Part shown: positions 1-6,415 of the stretch, piece after piece
How positions within the stretch are numbered: position 1 is the stretch's first letter
Layout: each line of letters begins with the position of its first letter
NCBI GenBank assembly: GCA_003531115.1
Contig: DQHT01000034.1
Coordinates: forward strand, 5,573-15,543
Direction of reading: 5' to 3'
DNA: 9,971 nucleotides
From: Bacteroidota bacterium
GTDB lineage: Bacteria > Bacteroidota > Bacteroidia > UBA8524
Position numbers and translations under genes: made by a program
The notes under the pieces: generated by a model
What the model saw: the letters and a program-made list of their open reading frames with translations, nothing else
Databases searched by the model: none
Told to the model about the DNA's origin: nothing

Positions 1-3000
1 CTGTATCCAATTTGCCAATATTCTGGTATTGGCCCGTTACATTGGTTTCCTTCAGGATATCAAAAGAAGTGCTTAGCCGTCCTGTTTCTTTGTTCCAAAT
101 TACCTCGTTTTTGTCGAATTCATTCACACCAACCAGGCAGATAGAAGGAGCCGGAGGATTTTGCATGAACACATATACCGAGTCGTTTACCTCACAGCCA
201 TTCCAGGTCCGCACACGTAGATTAAAGGCCCTGTTTTGTATGCCGACTACACTTGGGGAAGGTGAATTAACGGAATCGATGCCAATGCCGGGTGACCAGA
301 GGTATTCTAAAGGCAATACCCCGTTATAATTCGTATTGACATTAAATCGGGCGGTATCTTTACAAAATACATTCAAATCGTTGACCATCAACGTTAATGG
401 ATCAACTACTACCCAAACCGAATCGTAGGCAAAACACCCACTTCCCGTTGTGATACTGGCTGCATAACGTGTTGTTATGATCGGACTGGCAATTGGAGCC
501 CGGGAAGCCGGGTTGTCGAGAAATGCCGGGTTTGACCATTGGATAGCCGGAACCAGCGCACCGTGATTGGAAATGATCGAATCAAACTGAATACTCATTC
601 CGCAACCGATATATTTGTCGCTCCCCGCTTCCAGTGTCAATGTGATAGGCGTTATATGAAGGGAGTCGGAAGTTTTGCAGCCTTGTGGAGTAATAATTTC
701 CATACGGTAATTTTTGGCCACAAAGTCAGGTCCGATTCTTCCGGCCATAGGCTGCCAGGTGAAGGAATAGTTGCTGTAATCGGGTACACTGAAGGTTCTG
801 ATGATCAGGCTGTCACTTACTTCCTCCCGCGAGAAGGAGATCGGTTTTCCATGTAGCGAAATGATGCTTACTTGAATAGGCATTGGGTTGACCGCCTCGG
901 TATTTCGAAGGATAAATTGATAGTCGCCGGAGGGCAATGAAAAATAGCCATTTAGTACCTGCATGAACTCCCCTGCCATTACCGTGTCGTTCGAACTGTT
1001 TATTATCACCCAACTGTAGTTTGTCGAACGGGCGTCGATAAGCATATAGATGGTTCGCGGTTCAATTCGGATCGAGTCACCACAAACAAGTTGCTGGTCA
1101 GGACCGGCATCGATAACCAAGGGCATTACATTGATCTGAACGGAATCCTTTACCACACAGTTACCTGATGTTGCGGTTAAACGGTAAAGTATATTTCCTG
1201 TGGGTTCAATGTATGGATCCCGGATCGTCGGATCGCTCAAACCTGCTGCAGGCGACCAGGAATAGGTTTGTGGGGCCCTGCGTCTTTTGAACAGGCTGCC
1301 ATTTTCACCACAAGCAAAGGCCATTCCGCTTGGATCCGCATAGACCCCTAGTAGAATACTGGCCGAATCAACATCCATCATTTTCCAGGAATCTCCACCA
1401 TCTACGGTTGCAAATAAGGCACCCCTGAAGTTAGCACCCCCCGGAGAATGTTGATAGGAAGTGGTAATAAGCCCCCTTTTTGAATCCATAAATGAGATGT
1501 TGTAGCTGGAATATATTATGCTCCTGTTATAGTCAATTTCGTTTCTTATCCAGGATGCCCCTCCATTGTATGTTTTCCATACGTACCGGTCGCCTGTTAC
1601 AAAACCGGTATCCATCGAAACAAAATGGACTCCTCTCAGAATTGCATATTGTTTTAACTGCGCGATGTTTGTCCAATTTGCTCCGGCATCTGTCGTTTTT
1701 AGCACGATTCCATCACTCCCAACAGCATAACCCACAGTAGTAGTTGGGAAATACAGAGAATACAAATATCCGGTATGGACTGAATTCACCGGCAGCCAAT
1801 TCAAACCACCATTTATCGTTTTTAGTATCTTATCCGGATTGGCCAGGGCGAATCCGACCTGGTCGCTGATAAAGAAAATGTCCCGGATATCGTAATTTAC
1901 TCCCGGGTCAAAGACCGTCCAGCTGCTTCCCCCGTTTGTTGTTTTGAGAATAACATCCCGCATCTGCGCATTGGAACGTGCTGTTGCAAAGCCTAATTGT
2001 GTGTTTCTAAAATACAGCGCATGAACATTGTATGGAATACTGGTGAGGTTGGTGCTCCAGGTTTTTCCACCGTCAAAGGTTTTAATAATGGAACTCATGG
2101 TAGCGATATACCCTACCTGGTCATTCAAAAACTGAATAGCATTAAAACTCACCTGAACTCCGGTATGCATCCGGCTCCATTGAAGCGTATCGGGGTCCAA
2201 AACCACTCTGGCGCCGCAATAAATATCCAGTTCAGGCTCCAGCGCTATATGGAAATCGAGGCCAACATAAACCCTGGCTGTGTCTGAGCAACCATTACTG
2301 GTATTCACGACAATTTGGTAATTGGTGCTTTCCGTGATAGTGGAAGTCGGATTAATGATGGTCGGATCGTTCAAATAGCGGCTTGGTGACCACAGGTAGT
2401 TCACACCTGTTGCCGTAATGGAAATATTCGCCCGGGCATCCAGTTGGACAGAATCTCCGCAAGCCAGGGTATAATTTTCTATCGGGTTTAATTTTAGCTC
2501 ATCCACCACCAGCGTCACATACGCACTGGTCGAACAAGCACCCATATACGCCGTTACCATATACGAAGTAGAAGCATTGGGATTTGCCCAGGGATTGCTC
2601 ATGGTGCTATCGCTTAAGCCCGCTGTGGGGTACCAGCTCACCGAATCAATTGGCCGGTTGCTGTATATCATTCCCGACCTTCCTACGGCGATCCCGTTCA
2701 GAGAATTCACGGAGCTCCCTCCACTAAAGAGGGCGGTATAGTTGTTAAAATCAGCTACAGGGGCCGTATTCAAATAGGTCCAGCTTTCGCCCTGGTCCTT
2801 CGACGTCCATACCCCGCCGCCAAACACCATCAAATGACCATTCGCGTCTTTGACAATGGAATTAAGCTGCAAATAGGGTTCGGATTTAACATCCTTCCAA
2901 TTTTGTCCGCCATCATAGGTCCGTAAAACGAAATGATTTCCCGCCGACATACACACAAAACCCGTATCCCGGTTGAAAAATAATATGCTTTTAAATGTAA

Positions 3001-3667
3001 CGGGCTGTGAGGTCGTTAACTTGCTCCAGGAGCCACCTCCATCTGTGGTTTTATACATATCGTTTCCCGCTCCGGCATAGCCGATCTGTGTTTCAGGAAA
3101 ATGGATGCTATATACAGTTGACATTGTTGGAATTCCGTTCGAAGAGGAATTCCATGTTGCTCCACCATCTACTGATTTTAACAGTGTGCCATTGGTACCA
3201 CCGGCGTATACAATTTGCGAGTTGAAATAGAATATTGAGGATAAATCTTCCGTCGTGCCTGATGAAGGCTGACTCCCGTTTGTACCGCCATTGTAGGTGA
3301 GTAAAATAACACCTCCGTTCCCAACAGCGATACCCGTATCCGGCGAAATGAAAAAGAGCGCATTCAGGTTAACAGAAACCGGAACACTCAAACTTTGAAA
3401 CGAATTTCCACCATCGGTGGTTTTTAAAAGTGTTCCGCTATTTCCGCAGGCGTACCCCGTATTGGCATCGGCAAAAAACACCCCCTTCAGGTCCGGGCTG
3501 GTGCCCGACGAAACCTGCAGCCAATCGGCCCGTACGCCCAATTGCACCTGTTCACCACAAACCAGCGTGTCGCCCTTCCCGACGTCGATGCCACATTGTG
3601 AATAGGAAAAATTTGAAAAGGGAAGGGATAAAATCAGGAAAAAACCGGGAAGATGTGAAGGTTTCAT
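1..3667 (-). CDS. Giant secreted protein with two YCF48/BNR-like propellers and Ig/PKD-like modules (3' end outside window)
   Basis: Reading leftward from an ATG at 3667, I translated 1222 codons to the left edge without meeting a stop, so the C-terminus lies outside the window. Residues 1-23 are a signal peptide (hydrophobic FFLILSLPF, ending SYSQ). Residues 49-338 and 497-797 each hold seven propeller blades of the YCF48/BNR type, with repeated TGYA/VGFA strands followed by K-T-x-D-G-G-x-x-W. Ig/PKD-like modules surround them, marked by CGDSVQL-type starts at C37, C403, C484, C862 and C1022, a divergent one at C1102, and W-S-P-x-x-G-L-S-D plus T-x-Y-x-V-x-x-x-x-G-C ends. From about residue 1166 a PSICLVGV...ETNVTGQY stretch resembles the Fn3-like segment that often precedes a T9SS sorting domain. 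It is probably a secreted or cell-surface protein, perhaps a binding or adhesion protein; no catalytic motif is visible. It starts 82 bases after mlaD, with no clear Shine-Dalgarno. Confidence 0.9.
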   Translation of the reverse strand, partial: MKPSHLPGFFLILSLPFSNFSYSQCGIDVGKGDTLVCGEQVQLGVRADWLQVSSGTSPDLKGVFFADANTGYACGNSGTLLKTTDGGNSFQSLSVPVSVNLNALFFISPDTGIAVGNGGVILLTYNGGTNGSQPSSGTTEDLSSIFYFNSQIVYAGGTNGTLLKSVDGGATWNSSSNGIPTMSTVYSIHFPETQIGYAGAGNDMYKTTDGGGSWSKLTTSQPVTFKSILFFNRDTGFVCMSAGNHFVLRTYDGGQNWKDVKSEPYLQLNSIVKDANGHLMVFGGGVWTSKDQGESWTYLNTAPVADFNNYTALFSGGSSVNSLNGIAVGRSGMIYSNRPIDSVSWYPTAGLSDSTMSNPWANPNASTSYMVTAYMGACSTSAYVTLVVDELKLNPIENYTLACGDSVQLDARANISITATGVNYLWSPSRYLNDPTIINPTSTITESTNYQIVVNTSNGCSDTARVYVGLDFHIALEPELDIYCGARVVLDPDTLQWSRMHTGVQVSFNAIQFLNDQVGYIATMSSIIKTFDGGKTWSTNLTSIPYNVHALYFRNTQLGFATARSNAQMRDVILKTTNGGSSWTVFDPGVNYDIRDIFFISDQVGFALANPDKILKTINGGLNWLPVNSVHTGYLYSLYFPTTTVGYAVGSDGIVLKTTDAGANWTNIAQLKQYAILRGVHFVSMDTGFVTGDRYVWKTYNGGASWIRNEIDYNRSIIYSSYNISFMDSKRGLITTSYQHSPGGANFRGALFATVDGGDSWKMMDVDSASILLGVYADPSGMAFACGENGSLFKRRRAPQTYSWSPAAGLSDPTIRDPYIEPTGNILYRLTATSGNCVVKDSVQINVMPLVIDAGPDQQLVCGDSIRIEPRTIYMLIDARSTNYSWVIINSSNDTVMAGEFMQVLNGYFSLPSGDYQFILRNTEAVNPMPIQVSIISLHGKPISFSREEVSDSLIIRTFSVPDYSNYSFTWQPMAGRIGPDFVAKNYRMEIITPQGCKTSDSLHITPITLTLEAGSDKYIGCGMSIQFDSIISNHGALVPAIQWSNPAFLDNPASRAPIASPIITTRYAASITTGSGCFAYDSVWVVVDPLTLMVNDLNVFCKDTARFNVNTNYNGVLPLEYLWSPGIGIDSVNSPSPSVVGIQNRAFNLRVRTWNGCEVNDSVYVFMQNPPAPSICLVGVNEFDKNEVIWNKETGRLSTSFDILKETNVTGQYQNIGKLDT
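1277..2179 (-). other. Second seven-bladed YCF48/BNR-like propeller, nested in an Ig-like module
   Basis: This covers residues about 497-797 of the same protein. Seven blades are visible with Asp-box-like turns TFDGGKTW, TTNGGSSW, TINGGLNW, TTDAGANW, TYNGGASW and TVDGGDSW; the last blade ends GSLFKRRR without a box. The sixth blade has a loop about ten residues longer than the others (YQHSPGGANFRG). It lies between a CGARVVLD strand (C484) and a Y-S-W-S-P-A-A-G-L-S-D strand (W804), the same flanks as the first propeller. Confidence 0.75.
2654..3523 (-). other. First seven-bladed YCF48/BNR-like propeller, nested in an Ig-like module
   Basis: This covers residues about 49-338 of the left-hand giant protein. 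I count seven blades of 35-45 residues. Most carry a hydrophobic strand with F-F-x-x-x-x-x-G-Y/I/F-A, then a G-x-G-T/V-L-L strand, then K-T-x-D-G-G-x-S/T-W or a close variant. Blade 2 is degenerate (YNGGTNGS replaces the Asp-box) and blade 6 has DQGESW. The propeller is preceded by a CGEQVQLG strand (C37) and followed by a W-Y-P-T-A-G-L-S-D strand (W345), which look like two halves of one Ig/PKD-like module. Confidence 0.75.
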
Positions 3668-3749
3668 TTGGATGGGATTATCACAAACAAAGTTCCTCAG
3701 GATTACTCTTTTAAATTATGAGATTAGTCAGGAAGCTTCCTCATATCCA

Positions 3750-4721
3750 TCACTTTTTCTTCTTCGGCTCATCAAAATACTTTTTCAGCAGCGGGCTCTT
3801 TTTCAGGGCTTCCAGGGTTTCGATAAGGGCTTCTGAACTGGTTTTGAGGTTGGTGATGGAGGTCCTGAGTTCGTCGGTCATGGTGCTGTCGTTTAACATG
3901 GCTCCCAAAGGTCCGTTGCCCTGATCCATTTCGGCGCTTAGTTTGGCCAATTCGCCGGAGAAGGTGTTTATCTGCTCGCCGGATTGGGTTAATGCCAGCA
4001 TGACGCCTTTTAACTGGCCGGCCATTAAAGTATCGTGCATGATGGTGCCAAACAAACCTTTGCTGTTGTTCACATTGCTCACCACCTCACCGAGCTCCGC
4101 AGAGAGCGTATTGATATTTTTACTGGCCTGGCGGAAATTTCTAAAAGTCGTATCGAGCACTTCAGACAAAACGGTGTCGCCTAGTAGCTTCCATACCGTG
4201 CTGTTATTATTCCCTATCCTGTCGGTAATGTTTTTCAGATTGAGCGCGATATCCGACACATAGGTATTGGTTTCGTTCAGGGTACGCAACATTTCATCTG
4301 TTTCGACCGGCTGCAGCGACTGTATGGTGCTTCCGTCCATAACCAAGGCTGCATCGCTTCCCGGCTTGTTGATGATATTGATGAGTTTGTTTCCCATCAA
4401 TCCATCGGTACCAATGCTTGCCAGGGCGTCGACCCGTATAAATTTACTGTACCTTTCTTCGAGGAGGATCACCACCCGGATGGCGGTATCATTCAATACT
4501 TCCACAGATTCAACGGTACCTGCGTCGGTACCACCAAAACGTACATTGTTTCCTGCCTGCAGGCCGTTTACATTTTTAAAATACGCTTCCAGTTTCAATG
4601 TTTCACCGAAAAGATTTTGTCTCATCCCGATCATATAGACCGCTCCGGCAAGTAATACCAACCCTGCAAGCACCAAAATGCCAAGTCTGAATTGATTCAT
4701 TGTTTCCTTTTCCATCTTCAT
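3750..4721 (-). CDS. mlaD: MlaD-family (MCE domain) phospholipid transport protein
   Basis: The 323-residue protein has a single N-terminal transmembrane helix (about residues 10-32, LGILVLAGLVLLAGAVYMIG). An MCE/MlaD domain follows at about 38-118, with family hallmarks G-x-x-V-R-F-G-G at 57-64 and GTDGLMGNKLINI at 104-116. From about 140 the rest is helical, with three tandem ~45-residue repeats and a lysine-rich end (PKKKK). In the family, MCE domains form hexameric rings in the periplasm, attached to MlaE, through which lipid passes. The start codon overlaps the mlaF stop (ATGA). Internal ATGs at residues 3 and 8 are possible starts; the one at residue 8 is preceded by GGAAAAGGAA, a better ribosome site, and would still keep the membrane helix. 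It is longer than E. coli MlaD (about 183 residues) because of the helical tail. Confidence 0.93.
   Translation of the reverse strand: MKMEKETMNQFRLGILVLAGLVLLAGAVYMIGMRQNLFGETLKLEAYFKNVNGLQAGNNVRFGGTDAGTVESVEVLNDTAIRVVILLEERYSKFIRVDALASIGTDGLMGNKLINIINKPGSDAALVMDGSTIQSLQPVETDEMLRTLNETNTYVSDIALNLKNITDRIGNNNSTVWKLLGDTVLSEVLDTTFRNFRQASKNINTLSAELGEVVSNVNNSKGLFGTIMHDTLMAGQLKGVMLALTQSGEQINTFSGELAKLSAEMDQGNGPLGAMLNDSTMTDELRTSITNLKTSSEALIETLEALKKSPLLKKYFDEPKKKK
4718..4721 (-). other. mlaF stop / mlaD start overlap (ATGA)
   Basis: The TGA of mlaF (4718-4720) and the ATG of mlaD (4719-4721) share bases. This suggests coupled translation and decides the annotated mlaD start, unless the better-spaced internal ATG at 4700 is used. 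Confidence 0.8.
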
Positions 4722-5494
4722 TTAAAAAAACTGTTCACTCTCGGGTCGGCCGACTTGCTTAATTCCTTCCAGGTACCATTTGCAGCTGCTACTCCATCGA
4801 TCAAAGCTACGATACGATCGGCAGTAATTTCGACACATTGGAGGTCGTGTGAAATGATGATGGAGGGCATTTTGTATTCGTCTTTCAGGTGCGCCATCAA
4901 CTGGCTAATCTCCCGGGAGGTTATCGGGTCCAGTCCGGTTGTAGGCTCATCATACAGCATTAATTTTGGTTTCAGGATAAGTGCCCGCGCCAGAGCTATC
5001 CGCTTTTTCATCCCCCCGGAAAGTTCTGAGGGCATTAAGCTTTCTATCCCCGGCAATCCGACATTCTGAAGCACTTCTTCCATTCGCATCGTCATTTCTT
5101 TGCTACTCAATTCCTTGTGCCTGCGTTGAAGGGTAAACAACAGGTTTTCCCGGATATTTAACGAATCATACAGCGCATTGCTCTGGAACAGGAAGCCGAT
5201 ATCCGACCTGAGTTTGATCAATGCTTTCCGCTTGAATTTAGTAATATCTTCTCCGAAGACGTAGATGCTTCCACTATCGGGAGTCACCAGTCCGATGATG
5301 CACTTGATCAATACCGATTTACCACAACCGGAGCGGCCAATAACCACCACATTTTCATTGGCACCCACTTCAAGGTTCATCCCGCGAAGAACATGATTCC
5401 TTCCGAAGGACTTATGCAGGTCCACCAGCCTGACCATGACCTCCCCTGCTGTCTTCCCTTGTACATGCTTTATATTGTCCTGTTCTTTTATCAT
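4718..5494 (-). CDS. mlaF: MlaF-family ABC transporter ATPase
   Basis: The 258-residue protein has every ABC ATPase motif intact: Walker A GRSGCGKS (53-60), Q-loop Gln104 in FLFQSNALYDSL, signature LSGGMKKR (158-165), Walker B LMLYDEP with catalytic Glu183, D-loop GLDP (187-190) and switch His216 in ISHD. The ALYDSL after the Q-loop and the LSGGMKKR signature are typical of the MlaF/Ttg2A branch. It should power the MlaE permease from the cytoplasmic face. The ATG at 5494 overlaps the mlaE stop as ATGA, which suggests translational coupling and a 19-residue N-terminal extension. A second ATG at residue 20 (5437), directly before RLVDLHKSFG, has GGGGAGG two bases upstream. It matches where many family members begin, although that spacing is tight. 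Confidence 0.96.
   Translation of the reverse strand: MIKEQDNIKHVQGKTAGEVMVRLVDLHKSFGRNHVLRGMNLEVGANENVVVIGRSGCGKSVLIKCIIGLVTPDSGSIYVFGEDITKFKRKALIKLRSDIGFLFQSNALYDSLNIRENLLFTLQRRHKELSSKEMTMRMEEVLQNVGLPGIESLMPSELSGGMKKRIALARALILKPKLMLYDEPTTGLDPITSREISQLMAHLKDEYKMPSIIISHDLQCVEITADRIVALIDGVAAANGTWKELSKSADPRVNSFFK
5491..5494 (-). other. mlaE stop / mlaF start overlap (ATGA)
   Basis: The TGA of mlaE (5491-5493) overlaps the ATG of mlaF (5492-5494), a second identical ATGA junction. It indicates one transcript and probably coupled translation. Confidence 0.8.
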
Positions 5495-6324
5495 ATGATT
5501 TGAAACAGTTGAAGGATCTGTACAGCAAGCAGGTCAATGATAAAAATCAGCAAGGATGACATCACAACGGCAGCATTTGCCGAGCGCCCCACCCCTTCTG
5601 TTCCTTTATTGGAATAGAATCCCTGGTAACAGCCAACAATCCCTACCACAAAACCGAAGAAGTAGGATTTAATGAGGGCAGGAATGATGTCTCCAAAAGC
5701 CACATTATCGAAAACCTGGAATAAAAATAATTTCAGACTGATATTCCCCTGCATGTTGATGGCAATGTACGAGCCCCAAATGGCGATCGCATCTCCTACA
5801 ATGATCAGGATAGGCAGCATGAGGGTTGTTGCCACAACGCGGGTGGCAACTATGTATTTGTACGGGCTAACCCCTGAAGCATCCATCGCATCGATCTGCT
5901 CGGTTACGCGCATAGAGCCAAGTTCAGCCCCGATTCCGGAGCCTACTTTTCCTGCAAAGATAAGAGCAATGATCACCGGACCGATCTCCCGCACGATCGA
6001 CACACTCACCATGGCCGGGAGCCAGGCTTCAGCTCCAAATACCTGCAAAGTGGGGCGCGACTGCAGGGTAAGAACCATGCCTATGATAAAGGAAGTGATG
6101 GCCGTTAGTCCGATCGATTTATTGCCAACAACAAAACACTGGCGGAAAAGTTCCTTCCATTCGTATGGTGGCGTTAATCCATCAGAAATAAACATAAAAA
6201 GAAACCGGCTGGCATGTCCGATCTTCACTACAAAGCCGCTCGTAGTACGAGCAAGTGCCTGACTCATTTTAATGAATTCAGATGGTGATCGTTCCTCCGG
6301 AGAATACATGCCCCTTTGTTTCAT
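5491..6324 (-). CDS. mlaE: MlaE-family ABC transporter permease
   Basis: The 277-residue integral membrane protein matches the MlaE/YrbE family (older name DUF140). The family core is present: VREIGPVIIALIFAGKVGSG (111-130), then AELGSMRVTEQIDAM (133-147) and GVSPYKYIVATRVVA (151-165). A further conserved block around GCYQGF...GTEGVGRSANAAVV (231-254) lies before the last helix. Hydrophobic segments fall at about 69-88, 103-127, 164-190, 218-236 and 252-276. In the family it dimerises in the inner membrane and carries the MlaF ATPase on one face and the MlaD ring on the other. It is the first gene of the mlaE-mlaF-mlaD group; a perfect TAnnTTTG box lies 26 bases upstream of the ATG. Length is close to E. 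coli MlaE (260), with a short polar N-terminal extension. Confidence 0.95.
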   Translation of the reverse strand: MKQRGMYSPEERSPSEFIKMSQALARTTSGFVVKIGHASRFLFMFISDGLTPPYEWKELFRQCFVVGNKSIGLTAITSFIIGMVLTLQSRPTLQVFGAEAWLPAMVSVSIVREIGPVIIALIFAGKVGSGIGAELGSMRVTEQIDAMDASGVSPYKYIVATRVVATTLMLPILIIVGDAIAIWGSYIAINMQGNISLKLFLFQVFDNVAFGDIIPALIKSYFFGFVVGIVGCYQGFYSNKGTEGVGRSANAAVVMSSLLIFIIDLLAVQILQLFQII

Positions 6325-6349
6325 CGTAACTTTCTTTTACGGTCTTGGT

Positions 6350-6357
6350 CAAATCTA
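6350..6357 (-). promoter_or_regulatory. Candidate Bacteroidota -7 box for the mla operon
   Basis: On the minus strand this reads TAGATTTG, a full match to the Bacteroidota -7 consensus TAnnTTTG. It would place the transcription start near 6346, about 20 bases before the mlaE ATG. No TTG-type -33 element lies 17-23 bases upstream; that stretch is A-rich instead. It lies in the 91-base gap after the GloVer-repeat gene, so mlaEFD could have its own promoter. Confidence 0.4.
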
Positions 6358-6415
6358 TTTAATTTTTATTCCTTTTGTATGGATGGAGTATTAACACGCG
6401 TTGACAACTTGTTCA

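Noticed and set aside
12..3605. Many short frames on both strands in the left third
   Set aside because: All overlap the 1222-codon open minus-strand frame, which carries a signal peptide and repeated domains and runs off the window edge.
3593..3607. Cys25 after the signal peptide as a lipoprotein cysteine
   Set aside because: The preceding YSQ does not fit a lipobox (L-A/S-G/A-C); cleavage by signal peptidase I near SYSQ is more likely.
3688..3695. GAACTTTG on the minus strand as a promoter for the left-hand gene
   Set aside because: It misses the first base of TAnnTTTG and has no TTG at a suitable distance.
3730..3741. Perfect 12-bp palindrome AGGAAGCTTCCT in the gap after mlaD, as a terminator
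   Set aside because: Leaving a normal loop reduces the stem to four pairs, and no T-run follows; probably chance.
3718..5069. Plus-strand frames opposite mlaD and mlaF
   Set aside because: They lie antisense to confident genes with intact motifs and read as low-complexity Ser/Leu/Pro-rich shadows.
5672..6262. 196-codon plus-strand frame opposite mlaE
   Set aside because: It is the mirror of a strongly conserved permease gene; its translation has no recognisable motif and no ribosome site of note.
6380..6415. Terminator after the GloVer-repeat gene
   Set aside because: ACAAGTTGT and ACGCGT are short palindromes without a usable loop or following T-run.
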